64,000 bases of DNA, taken from assembly GCA_900239685.1 (NCBI GenBank), contig OENT01000028.1, positions 62,001 to 126,000 on the forward strand. Reading direction: 5' to 3'. How positions within the stretch are numbered: position 1 is the stretch's first letter; the number at the start of each line of letters is the position of its first letter. Origin of the DNA: Rotaria macrura (Eukaryota; Rotifera; Eurotatoria; Philodinida; Philodinidae). The position numbers and the translations under genes were made by a program. Shown here piece by piece: positions 1-13,600 of this stretch. The notes beneath the pieces are model-generated. The model was given only the letters and a program-made list of their open reading frames with translations, did not search any database and was not told the DNA's origin.

Positions 1-567
1 TATTTAAATATTTTAACATCAAATGAAAATTTTGCCAAAGCACGTTCTACTTTAATCAAGATTGTGTCCGAAGCAACAGATCGATTTATTCGAGCTCAAG
101 CTAATATTGTTCTTGGTTTCATTAGTTTGACAATAACGCAACAAAGTGATGTTGCATTTGAACATTTTACAGTAGCTAACGAAGTTCTACGCAAAATTCT
201 ACCAGATATTCACCCATACATAGCTAAAACCTATATTGCACTTGGCTATGCCTATTTTATTCAGCGTAAAATAGTTGACGCCAAAAACTGTTTTCATATT
301 GCTTTAACTATTCAAAAACAATCCTTAAGATACAATCATCCAGATATTGCCAAAAGCCGGACTGGCTTTGCTCATTGTTACTCGATCGATGAACAAACTA
401 TGAAACAAGCATCAAATGAATTGGAGTATGCCCTTAAAAATTTGTTAGATGCCTTTCGACATGAACAACAGTCGCATCCACAAATATTAGCAACAAAAAA
501 TGACATTGAAACATTGAAGAAAGGAAAAAACTTACCACTGCGTAATATTTTACTCGACTATATATAA
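1..567 (+). CDS. TPR-repeat protein, C-terminal part (5' end outside window)
   Basis: The reading frame is open from the first base to the TAA at 565-567, so this is the last ~188 residues of a longer protein. It contains helical repeats of the tetratricopeptide type, clearest in two adjacent units around 'HPYIAKTYIALGYAYF' and 'HPDIAKSRTGFAHCYS'. The 'HPDIAKS' signature is typical of the kinesin-light-chain-like TPR class (TPR_10/TPR_12), which is greatly expanded in bdelloid rotifers, often fused to other domains. TPR units mediate protein-protein contacts; nothing here shows a catalytic domain or the binding partner. The tail after the last repeat is charged and lysine-rich. Any upstream domain and the true start lie outside the window. 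Confidence 0.7.
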   Translation, partial: YLNILTSNENFAKARSTLIKIVSEATDRFIRAQANIVLGFISLTITQQSDVAFEHFTVANEVLRKILPDIHPYIAKTYIALGYAYFIQRKIVDAKNCFHIALTIQKQSLRYNHPDIAKSRTGFAHCYSIDEQTMKQASNELEYALKNLLDAFRHEQQSHPQILATKNDIETLKKGKNLPLRNILLDYI

Positions 568-3500
568 AATTTTATATGTCCTAGTCACTGCATTCTTTAT
601 CCTGTCGACTTGATTTCACTTGAAAATTCTATTCACGATTCTTAATTATTTAATAAAAACAAAAAGAATTGTATACATCCATACAATAGACCAAGTCAGT
701 ATTCAATTCATTACGTCATTTTATAAAAGCAGACGCTTGCATAGTGACTTATTAATAAATACTGCGATCATCAATTGGTTATGTCGGATTTAGAATAATT
801 ATAACAAAAATCGATGCGTAACTCTTTAGTCTTACTGGTTAGCATCATGATTTCAGATTTTGACAAATAATGAAATCGTCTAAAATATATCTATATATCA
901 ATATTGTGATTGTGATTTTCATTAAGAAAACATAGTACCTACCGTTTTCTTTCTAGTTCGATGAAGTACTGCTTGTCAATTATTCGTCCGTCAAAAATTC
1001 GTATTCGTAAACTAACAGTGACCAAAAATTCAGGTTCATACGAGTATATACAATTCGAAAGTATTATTATATTCTAGCAAGATACTATTTTTAATTATGA
1101 GACAAAACAATTTTTCTTTTACTTAAGAAAATCCCTAGGTTAAAACATCTTTGAGTTGTCTTTCGTCGAAAAATAATTCAAGAACATTTATGACCATCAT
1201 ATACTTAGTCTTGATCTATTCTCTATGAACTACATACAAGTCCGAGAGATTTATAGATCAACGAAAATAAAACGGTTTAGCAAGAGTGAATTTTGAAGAT
1301 CATGGAGGTTTTTACTGTGACCGCAGCTTGTTAAGACAAGTAGATTTGAATAGAGAAGATTGATGAACTTTCCAGTTTCGTAGAATTTGTTAGGATTCTC
1401 ATTGAATTTGACGATATATTTAATTCGATATCGAAGCCGACTTTTTCATTTTTTTTATGTCGAGATTCTTTTATTTCTAAAAAATTGATAGACTGTTTAA
1501 AATCTGCCCTTGACTAATGAAAAAGTTATTCAAATTTATGACGAATGGTAAATGTAAAATTTTTTTTTCTCAAACGATTCAACATTTAACTCTCGATAAA
1601 CTCATACTTGATTGTATCCTGATGAACTATAAACAGCAGCATAATATTAGTATTTTTACTCGCATATACTATCTAATAATTTCAAAAACAGTCACAACTA
1701 AGCAAGACAGAATAAATGAAATGTTCACAACGTTTTCAACTTGCCATAAATTCGTAGTTTATTTTTTATTGTCTAATTCAGTACTTGGTTGTGGTGTACA
1801 GTGGCTTATAGAAATGGGTAACGTTAAGAAAAACGAAGTAAAATAACTCCCTATAATTAGTACAATGTTCTTGATTTACAATATAAACAATTTCCAAACA
1901 ACAAATACAGATGCCGTATAATTATATATTCTTATGTCGAGTAATATAAACAGGCTTCGACAAATTTTTGTATTATTCTTATAGAGAACTGTACTAGCCC
2001 TTATTTTTTTACTACATTCACTGATTTTCATACCGAAACCTAATCGTATAAACGAATGTTTAACCTAACATTTGAAACAAGCTCAGCTTCTTATTATGAA
2101 ATAATACTGTCCAATGAAAATCCTTAAACAAATCAGTCAGACAGAACTTTTGAAATTCTACCGAAAGAGCTGGTCGATTGATCAGTATATATTTCAATGC
2201 AATAACATGAGTACAAGACTAGAGTATAGTAAACTTGAAAATTGTGTATAGTACTTGTTCTAAGTATTAATAAAAAAATTTTTCTAATGTTTTCTCTAAT
2301 AATATTCGTATAGAAATGAATTCATACAAGAAGATCGAGCCTTTTCAATAAAAAAAAGCTCAGTTAAAATTTAAACGACGAATTTTGAGAGATCTCTGTA
2401 ATAATAGAAACGTTTCAAAAGTGTTTATCTTTTGGGTTTTTATGTAAAGATAATTACGATCGTTGCACTGAAGTTTTTATTAGAACTAAGACAATTAAGA
2501 ACAAGTGATCACAAAGAGTTTCCATCAGATATTTGACCGACACAACGAAAAATCAGTAATTATATCCTTCTTAAAATCTCAAAGAATGCAAACAAGTTTT
2601 GCTCAAGATATTCACTTTTCAAAATAGCCAACTGAAACTGATTACGATAGGAGAAAATAATAATACAGTCTATGATGAAATTATATATATATATATCTTG
2701 AGTTATAGCTAACGTTATTGCCTTAAACATCAATCAGAGCTGTCTAGAAGGATCAATTGATCTATTCATGTATGAAACTTAAAATCAAATTTTTCGGTTT
2801 ATAATTTGCATGTGTTCATCAATAGATCGTAATCACGAATGCTTCGGAGAATTTCTCAATATCATCAAGATCTAATGATAATGATCATGTCAACTTATAC
2901 TGTACTAGAAATACACATGTATAAGTCTGCAGTGACAAGTTCATGTACGGTAGTATTGATTTGTTTATCTTTGCTTAATGATAAGCTTTGCTTACTTTCA
3001 TTGTCATAATATTTGACTGTTTTTTTTACGACAAATACTAAAATAGCGATATTCCTTCATGACAACAGAAAATCAGATTAAGTTACATGTCATACCGCGA
3101 TTAAAAGAATAATCTTCATGGTTAAGTTGCTGTATCTATCAAATACATGCCATGACCATGAAAGAAAACTTCTTGACATTGTGATCGAAGACTGAAGTCC
3201 GATTTTTATAAACCAAATTCGTTTGAAATGATGTGATATATGAGCATTGCAATTGATTTGCACTAATTAGCTATCTATTCGTAAGATGCCAATCTATGAA
3301 TGAATATTCATCAGTTAGATCAATATGTGGTAGGCTTACGAGAAACATACAACAATCGATATATTCCAAGTAGTAATTTCGACATTAAGAAATTATTTTT
3401 CTTTTCTATGTCTAGATTACGAATATATTATTTTCTTCGAGAACATGCAAGACTTTCATTCACACTTGAATCCTCATGGTATTTGATGAAGACATTCTAT

Positions 3501-5141
3501 AGTAAATCATATTTCTTGCATTTCATGCTAACAGTATCCGTTTCGTTGATTAGTATTCTTGCACTAGAAAATTATTTGAATCACATGAATTTTCAACACT
3601 GAATAAAATGTTAATGTGTACTAAAATTTCAAGTATGATTTCATCCGATCTTTACATTGATAATGGCGAAAAACTCATCGATGTTACTGAGGGAAAATAT
3701 GATTGATAATCAAACTATATTTCTTGCATAATTTCAAATAAATATTATTCACGACAAGAACTAAAATAAAACTAAAATAACAGAAAAATTTCGTTTCATA
3801 TGTTGTTGAGGTAATGCCAAAGTATCATCAGGCATAATCTTGCACATAGAAAGCATTCAGATACTTCTAATTGGATGCGTTTCCTATTAATATTGACGGC
3901 CGACAGAGAAAGAAATGGAGTTCTAAAATATTGCTAATTCATGATAGATGACTATCTTCATGTAGAAGCACTATTCTGAGATGCCTAGGTCGGCAAGATT
4001 AGAAACAAGCCGACTCTAACAAAGTCATAATTAATGACTGACAAAAAAGAATAGATATAATAGGTCTACGCGAATCATAATTGCCTAATAGATTTGAGAA
4101 GTCTCTGTAGAACTAAAATATGAGTCCAATTTGAATAGTTAAAGTTTGTAAGTTTATCGTTTTGTTTATTTTCAGAAATACTATCTATTAATCGTTTTAA
4201 TCTAGAACAATTGCAAATCGTTACAATATCGTTCATAGACTGTAAGAGAAATATATTAAAGAAAAAGCATAGTTTTGATTATACAAGAGAAGCATTTCAT
4301 CATTATATACTTGCAAATATTATATAAGAATGTCGAAGAATCAATCAATTCTATTCTTTTCTGTGGAATAATACGCGACGAACACATACATATATAAGTA
4401 TAGACATAGACATGAAAGAATGGATAGATTTAGGATTGAGATAAATGTAATAGTATGCATCATACTTCCATCAGTTCTATATACTTGATAATGTGAATAC
4501 TAAAATTTATTCTTTCGACATTCGTGCATAACGTAACCGTATACTTTTTAAATCATATATATATGTATATTATGCGAATTCTTTCATTTATGATATTCTA
4601 ACAAAAATAAATGTATGATAGTGACATCTTTCACTTTCATACAATATTTGTTCTGTCTAATGAACTAATCAGATGTACCCAGTGTGACCTTACTATCATA
4701 TATTCTTTTGGTTTTATTAGTTTGTAGAGGCATCGTGGTTGATTGTGTCGCCACTCGTTATATTACCGTAGAGACATATGTATAGTTATATGGCTGACGA
4801 ATCCTACTAGACTATTGCCATTTTGTTTATCCTGAAAAATAGAAAATGACGGGCCATGCTTGACTCGTTCCCTGTTATTTACGTCATTATATTACATTTT
4901 CCAGTTGCATCAATCTTGGATAAAAAAATATCCGAGATCACCTATCACGACATAGCATACTAATTGACCTATAATTTTTCTTTTTATTAAAGATAATGTG
5001 ATTTCCAGGATTTATTTGTTGTTATTGTGGGATTTCATTACTTCAATTTCTTCATCTTAATTTTTATTAAGAAAGAATACGAAAACAATCATTTATACTT
5101 CTATAATAATGAAAAATTGGTAATAGAATAGAAAGATAGTT
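568..5141. other. Intergenic stretch, no supported gene
   Basis: About 4.6 kb of AT-rich sequence. Two open frames of ~100 codons (1517-1846 and 3300-3602) have no recognisable motif, no splice context and a composition like random AT-rich DNA. There are short AT dinucleotide runs (for example near 2684-2696). I see no RNA gene or repeat I can support. Part of it may be promoter for the co-repressor gene at 5142. Confidence 0.5.
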
Positions 5142-8100
5142 ATGGCCCGACAATCATCATTCATGTCGTCGGCTCAATTTACTTATCCGACCAGTTATCA
5201 GGTATGTTGATAAAAATATTTTTTGAAAAGAATAGAAGAGATCAAGTAAGGAAATGATGTCAATTTTAGCGTGACGCTCGTTATGGTGGTAGTTCAACAG
5301 TTGAAACAGCTATGGCATTAAATCGACGTCCGTCATTACTCGCTAGCTATCATAATCATTTTGGTAGTCCGGAAAGGTTTGTTCTTATTCAACATATTCT
5401 CTTTATTCAATGAAACTTTCTTTCAGAGCTGCAATGCCTTCATATTATCCTTCATTAGCGCCAATATCAATGGGACCACATGTTGATGAGCACTCGAAAC
5501 GATCACGTTATCCAACAGGCGGTAATCTATCAGTCAATTCACAATTAATACCATTATCCATCGATATTAAAAAGGTTTTCGATTGATTTATATGTTTTCC
5601 AATATTTCACCATTTCAATTATGTAGGAACAACAAGTTTATCAGCCACAAACCGAAGCTATATCCCCAACACCCGATGATCCAAAAAATGACTCAAATAT
5701 GAGAGATTCAACAATCATACGTAATGCTATATCAAAGCTTGAATCTGAAATTGATTTAACAATGAAGAAACTCGATCGAGCTAAACTTAGTCAAGTAAAA
5801 AGTTTTCCAATCGAATAAATATTAATGTTTAATATCGAACATATAAATTTCTAAATAGAGTGAAATTAAAAGTCAAGCAGATAAATCAGCAGCTGACGAG
5901 GAAGAGAACGATGATCGTGATGATTTACTTAAAACAAATGGTTCACAAACACTTATTGAAAAAATTCTTCATGACAATCGAGTAAGTCTTTTGCAACTAT
6001 GCGCAAAATGTAAATTCAATTGAACTATGCTATATTATAAGAAATTTCAAAATTGAAATTCCCTTGAAGTATTTTTTTTTCTTCTTGCTATCGAATTTTC
6101 ATAAACTAGAACATGAAATTATGCCGATTTGTACGATCGATGTGCAACGACAAATAAATATCGACAATTGCTTTTCGAGATATTTCTCTTTTCTGTCTCT
6201 CTCTGAGTGAGTTCAATTTCGAATAGTTACGCAAAAATTAGTTTTGCTAGTACAGAACATAGGATCAAGTTTAGAAATATTCTATTAGTATCTCTATTTC
6301 CTGACTCATAAGCCAAGATATCAAACTTGCGTTGGATTACTCCTAGTATTATTAGAATCTACATAATCCATAAGAGTCTAGATCTCAATTCAACTAATGA
6401 AATTCAAGTCTTTCCTCGTGAGATGAACTACGTCAAATTAACACTTCTGTCGCATTGACTTCAGATAATATCGTATACATTTAGTATTGTGTTATCTTGT
6501 ACAAACACATGGAAGAATTCGTGTCTTAGATCAATTTTAGTTTTATTTTTTCAAATAATTGATTTGTAAATTGAATTTTAGAAAAAAGCTGAAGAAAGTC
6601 AAAAAATGTTAAACCATCTTAATAACAATCTTGATTTAACAATACCACTTTATCAAGAACCGAGTGATCTTGAATCGATACGAAAAATTCGAATAAAGTT
6701 TGCATTACACATACGTATATACTTCATTGACACATCTATATTTATGATTTAGATATGTGAATATAATGAAAAATTGTTTGAAAGATTTCTTTAAAAAGAA
6801 GCAAGACTCAATTAATCAACGCATTAAACTTGAAAGTAATCAATACGATAAATTTTATCAACAGTGGCAAAAGTTGATTGAAAATGAAGAAAAACTGAAT
6901 CTAAATAAAGATTTAACAATATATCGTGAAGCATTTGAAAAAACATTTCCCGAACTGCGTAAAACACGCGAAGATAAAGAAAGAAAGCAATTGAGTACAA
7001 ATGATTCCACACCAGCAGAACAGCAAATATCATTAAATACAAATTCTGTGGAACAAGATACAGAGAATGAAGACGAAAAACTGCGTAAATCATCGATTGT
7101 ACCACCAATACTATATAACAGGTGGCAACGTAAACATCAATATTTAAATCAAAATAATTTAATCAAACGGGATGCAGCTGACTTTTACAAGCAACAAACT
7201 AAAATGCCATTTTGGTCATCAGAAGAGAAACAAATTTTTATTGAAAAATTTACTCAATCGCCTAAAAATTTCGGTTATATATCATCATTTCTGGAAAATA
7301 AAACAACTGAACAATGTGTACAGTTTTATTATATGACTAAGAAAACAGAAAATTATAAAAATTTATTACGAAAACAAACGCAAGCAAATAGAAGAAAAGC
7401 TAAACAGAATACATCTGCGACGACGACAGTCACATCATCAACAACTATTGAAACAACTCTAGTTACTAAAGTTACTTCATCGAGTACTATACTATCATCG
7501 ACATCACAACAGATTCTTGGACAAACATCAGCAATAGGAGGACAAGTTTGTTGATCAAAATAAAATCTTCTAGAAAAATAAATCACATTTCTTTTGTCAT
7601 CTGTTTTATCATAGGATGGTGATCGTTCAACAGATCGATTAGAAACGTAAGTTAGTTGTATCATGAATCTTCTGACAGAAATTTGAATCTAACGATAGTG
7701 TTTTATTTTTGTATTCATAAGAGATTAAAAAAGGATAAAAGTGCATCTATCCTATAGTGGAAAAGATACGATATCAATTTTTAAATAGGTTTTTTTGCAC
7801 TCAATATGAGCCTCAACTTGACTCTAAATCTTTGTTGATATTCAGAATTACTCATGCTGAGAAAATTGATTTGGATCTAGGTCAATTACAATGAAGACAG
7901 TTTTTGCTTATTGTCAGAAGAGTTCATGACTAGAAAATATCGTGCAGAATGTTCTGACCTAATTAAGAAAAGGAGTTTCCTCTCGTTTCTAGAATATTCA
8001 AAGTTAAACGAACGAACAATACTAGAGAAAAGCATATTGTCAACTTCTATAGATTCGAGAATTGTTAGAGTGTATAAAGTTCATTCAGATTGCTGAACTA

Positions 8101-10631
8101 TTGGACATTCATTCAAGAATTTTATTTGATCATGGAACAAAGCTAGAATTCGGAGGTACTTCATGCGTGATCTCGAAACGATTACGAATGAAATTTGTTC
8201 TATTGTAATTCTAACAAGTTCTTTTTTTCTTAATTTTTCACTAAGTTAACTTTAATCAATCGCGTGTATTAAATCAACAGTTTAGTAATTGATTACTGAA
8301 ATAGAATATTTATAATTAAGTTCAACAGCATTTTATCAATTTTACTGTCGGTAAAAAATAATTATGAACTAACATGTTCACGTCTATGGATAAGACGACC
8401 TTTTTGTGTCAAATGTAGATGTTTCCTGAAATAATTCATTCCAACTACAATTTTTATTACTATAGTGACATGAGAAAAAAACTCATTTGCTTAATAATCA
8501 ATATAGATAACAGTTCTCGTCTGCCAATTAAAACCATTGTAATTATAATTTTTCTTTATCTGTTAATAGATTCGATCATCAAAGGAAAATTATATTTATT
8601 AGAATTGTTTAAAATATGTTTTCCACGATCACTTGTCTCATTAAAAGTCTGCTTTCTTTTTTTAAAGTGTAAACTAAAATTTGTAAAAAATGTGATCGTT
8701 CTACCCTGAAATGTCATGAGCAATCTGTAACAAGCCATGAAAATGGTTGTAGTACAAAAATTAAAATGTCACATTAGAATTTATTTATTGTTACAGAAGA
8801 ATGGTAACGCTTCTTCATAAATTAATTAGATTCATCGTTTCTGAGTGTGAAATGATTTCTCTATGAAAAAAAATTACAAAATCTGCGCTCTAATATTGCT
8901 CACTTCTTAAAGAAACATTGATAATAGAGAATAGTTTGCTTTCATCAATAAAATTTATTTAAATGGAACATTGTCTCATTATCATTCTTTTGCTTTTATT
9001 TTCTCCAGTGACGAAGAACAACGTGAAATAAGTGAGTGAAAAATAATTCAATAAATGTAAAAATTGAATTAAAAAATTTATTTTAAGATCCCGGTGATGG
9101 AAATGAAGAAAAACGTGCGAATAAAAAGTAAGTTAACCTTTTGATTCGTTACCTCTCTATTTTCGTATAATTGTTTTAGTCGATGTCAATTATTATCGTG
9201 TACAACTGAAAAGTTAGGTAAAAAGAAAAATCGCAAAAATCGCTTACGAGCATTTCCAACTAAATGGAATGAATTAACACAAGAAAATCGAGATGTCATT
9301 CGTCGACTATTACGTAATGAAAAAGAAAACCGAACAAACTAAATGTCAGAGATGTTTTAAATTTCATTTCTGTTTGCTTTTCTAAAGAAATTCCTCAAAA
9401 TGTCCAACGATGTTGTACACGTTGCTATGAAAAATTAATTACACAGATACGTCAACGACAAACGACAGCACAGCAGATCGAAGAAGAAGATGATGATGAT
9501 GATGAATCGTCGAAAATTCAATCAACTATACACGATGAACAAAATTCTAAGCAAGACAACGATGGTAAGTTAAAAGAAAAACATGATGAAATTTTTTTCA
9601 GTGAAATATTGTATTCGCATTATTTTCATAATACAAGAATGGAATAAACATGAAATCGATGCATTTACACAAGCATTTCATAAGTTTCGTGGTGATTGGA
9701 CACATATTGCAGAATATGTTCATCGTAGTGAACAAAGTTGTCGATTATTCTATCAAAAATTTCGTAAAAAGAATGGTCTAGCTGATGATGAACATGTAAA
9801 ATCATATAAAGCAATTGCCAACAGAATAAAATATTATAAATTTGTCTTTTATTTTTCTATAGAATATCGAAGAAGATAATGTGAGTATATCAGGCTCTGA
9901 AGACACTTCTCGTCAATTACTTATTCCGATAAAATCGCAAGAGAATGAACAAATGGATGAAGGTAAATTTGAACGACAGACTAGCATATTGATCTGTAGT
10001 TTTTCTTTATTTAAAAAAATTAAAGATAATGATGACGATGTAGGAAAACCACATGTTAATGACGATAGTAACGATTCAACACATGGTATGGTCATTGATG
10101 AAGGTGATGATCATACAATAATTATTGAAGAAAAACTTCAAACATCATCAGTTTTAACTACAATAAATTCTCTTGTTGAAAAAGAAATTTCTAAAACTTT
10201 AAGTGAAACCGATAAACGTTTATCAAATACGAATACATTATCAGATAAGATCCCATTATCCTCACCATTACTAGGTGGACATTCGAATACTTCTACTCAA
10301 CCATTATCATCAATACAACAGTCAACAATTGTTGCACCACCGCCACCACCTGTTACATTAACAAAAGCACATTCACCATCTTTTCATCAGCACACATCAC
10401 ATAATCAACAAACGTTTGCAAGTAAAGGTTCAATCATGCGTGGAACGCCCATATCACCATCAAATAAATCAATATCTATTGATACATCAACAAATCATCC
10501 GCACATGCATTCACAAAATTATCCAAGTCCACGAAATGAATATTCTCATCACCCATCGGCATTTGTCGATTCAACACATATGAAATCAGCTAAAATCTTA
10601 GATCAACAACAGCATTTATATTTACAGCAGC

Positions 10632-10665
<34 letters not shown>

Positions 10666-13600
10666 GCAACAAAGTAATTATATGAGACATTATTCTCATC
10701 AACCAGCACCACATAATAGTTTTCCAACACCAGCAGCTCCAACGCAATATTTACATCCACATAAAGCATCTTCACATAGTATTTCACAACAAACATCAAC
10801 AAATGCAAATAAACCTATAGGTATCGATACGTCAAATACAGATACGTATGAAACATTGCGAGCTGATTTTGTTACATCAAGATATCTTACAACAGGACAT
10901 TCGCCGAATCCTGAACGGTAAGAAAAGAGTGTTCTTGTTTTAGTCGACATGATATACTCACACGAGAGGGATGTTCGTGTCTCTGAACTAATATGATGAG
11001 AATTTTTGCGCTCTAAACATAGACGGTTATTGACTCTAATTCTTCTGAGACTAATGCCGATCCTATGGAACTTGTGTGTCTCAAAGTTAATATTAAAACT
11101 CATTCTATAGGAACTTTATGCCAACAGAAAGGAAGTAGGATATTTATTCTATACTTTTATTTTATTTTTAAATGCTAGAACATCAAAATTATCTTGAATA
11201 GTAAAATATCTTAATTAAAAAAATCTTTTGCATCTTGAATACAAACTAATTTGAACAACATGTCTTCCCTTTGTTAATGAGATTTTCAAATGAAAGTCAG
11301 TTAAAAGCTTTTGATACGTAAAATAACTAGAATCATCGTGGACTTGACCGTTTTTAACATTTCAAAATGTTGAAGATTTCTCTATTTATAGATTAACTTT
11401 TAATTCACTAATTATTTTTTTGAATAATTAAAAATTGTTTTCATGCATTCATGAAAAAAAGCACTGGTTCAATTAATAAGGATCATTCATTGTAGAGTTA
11501 ACCTCGAAAAGACTAGTTGCAGATCAGTGTCGCCTTGATAACCTTTTGATAGATGGCTATAGGATGATTGTCTTAAGAAATAAAAGACGTGGTCTTGGAT
11601 TGTTCCTAATCATTGATACAATATGTATTATTATGGTAAAGGAACATTTTATTGAATTTTTAAAATAATTAAAACAAATCTTCACATATACTTGATGGAA
11701 ACTAAGATATATATTTATCATTTCTGTTTTGTGAGCATATCCACTAGTTGTTTTTAATAGAACGTAGGTTCTAATAGGAAAGACTTGAGTGTCCACATTA
11801 TTAATGTACTGCTAAGACGTCGAAGAAAAGATTAGAAAGTCATCATGACATTGACGAATCGACAGACATTGCGCAGAAAAGAAAAATATTCTTTCATTTG
11901 AAAATAATTATATATTATGAAAACATCGTCTAGTTTTTTCTTTAAATTTTAGTCAATCTCGTCATGCATCAGAACAACGTTCTCCGTCACACTCATCATC
12001 ATCATCAAACAATCAACAATTACTTCCGCCTCCAGCAACTATTGTTCCTTCAACATCAAATCCTTCAGTTCAATCGGCATCACATACTCAACAACAACAG
12101 GCTGCATTTTTAGCGGCATCACAACTACTTGCTTCATCTGCTGTTTATCCACAAGAACTACTTACGGGAGGGCTTCTACCTTATCCACATTACTATGGTT
12201 CATTACCCGGTGCTTCTTTTTATATTGATCCTCGTCTCATGCATGATTTGACTACCGTTGCAAATAATGAACAATTAAAAAATCTGCGAAATAATCGACA
12301 CCTTCCTCAAACATCCTCACATTCTCCACCAGATCCGTCGGTTTTTCCAGCACAAGCATCGAAACGGCATTCTTATGAAAATATTGGTAAGAGTATAAAA
12401 ATGAACATTGAATAGCTGTTGATACTTTCGTTGGAATTTTCATTTCTAGAACATATGCGATATCCAACAAGCGATTATGCAACACCGATATGGCGCACAC
12501 AAAATATAAATAATAGTCAGCAACAAAAAATTCATTCTCAATTAAAATCGAATTCTAATACAAATGAAAATCCATTTTCAAAGTTAAATGATTTGCCTCG
12601 TTCGTCGACCCGAATTACATCTACTACAGACCGAGACGCTCGGTATGAATAAATAAATAAATATATATATAGATTATTTTACTCAACCAAATGCAGAAAG
12701 AAAACAAAAACATGGCTATTTTCTTTTAATTTTCATATGAAAGAAGGACGAGAAAAGCAGAAAAAAAGATAATCAAACCGCTCGCTTTTTTTTTCTTTTT
12801 TTCTCGCGTTCTGTCGTTGCATCGCAAATATATGTGATGCGTTCGACAACTATGTCGCATTTAGAAAGAATCATCTTATACTCTATACATTAAAACAAAA
12901 AGAAAGCGACGAGGTCATTCTAACCTTCTCCCATTTCTTTACCTGAACGATGCGATGTGTATTCATTTATGTTTTCAAGATATTTTAGTTTGAGTGAAAT
13001 AAAATTGTATGAGAAAGAACGTTTATTTATTTTTTTTGTTATTGATTACCTAGATCGCCAGAAGATTTTCATTCTCGTCTCAATCCACTGCGTACAACTG
13101 TTGAAAGTCCTTCACTTCATTTTCAACGCGTCGAAGCACATCATGTGTGTTAACAGAGAAGAAAAAATTAGTCTTCATTTTCAGGCCAAAAAAAACATTT
13201 TCGTTTCATTTATATTCTAGAAACCATCATCATATGAGAAATTAAATATCAATCTACACTTTTCGGATCATTCAACAGATGGTAATCCATCATCATATAT
13301 AAGACAACCGAGCAACGTGCATAAGCCACATGCAAGTCATCATTCTTCACAACAACAGCAACAGCAACAGCAGCACCACACATCGTCTTCAACCAATCGA
13401 CCATCATTAGTTCCGACATCTCAAATATCACCGCAACATGCATCGCCGTATATGTTTCATAACATTCATTCTTCACCAGTAAATGCAATATCTCCTCAAC
13501 AGCAATTGTCTCGACATCATCAATCACATTATTCTCAACAACGCTCTTCACATAGTAACGAATCAATAAGAAATTCTAAGGAGCCGATATCCATTCAAGA

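Noticed and set aside
1517..1846. 109-codon open frame, and a similar one at 3300-3602
   Set aside because: Composition is that of random AT-rich DNA; no motif, no splice context.
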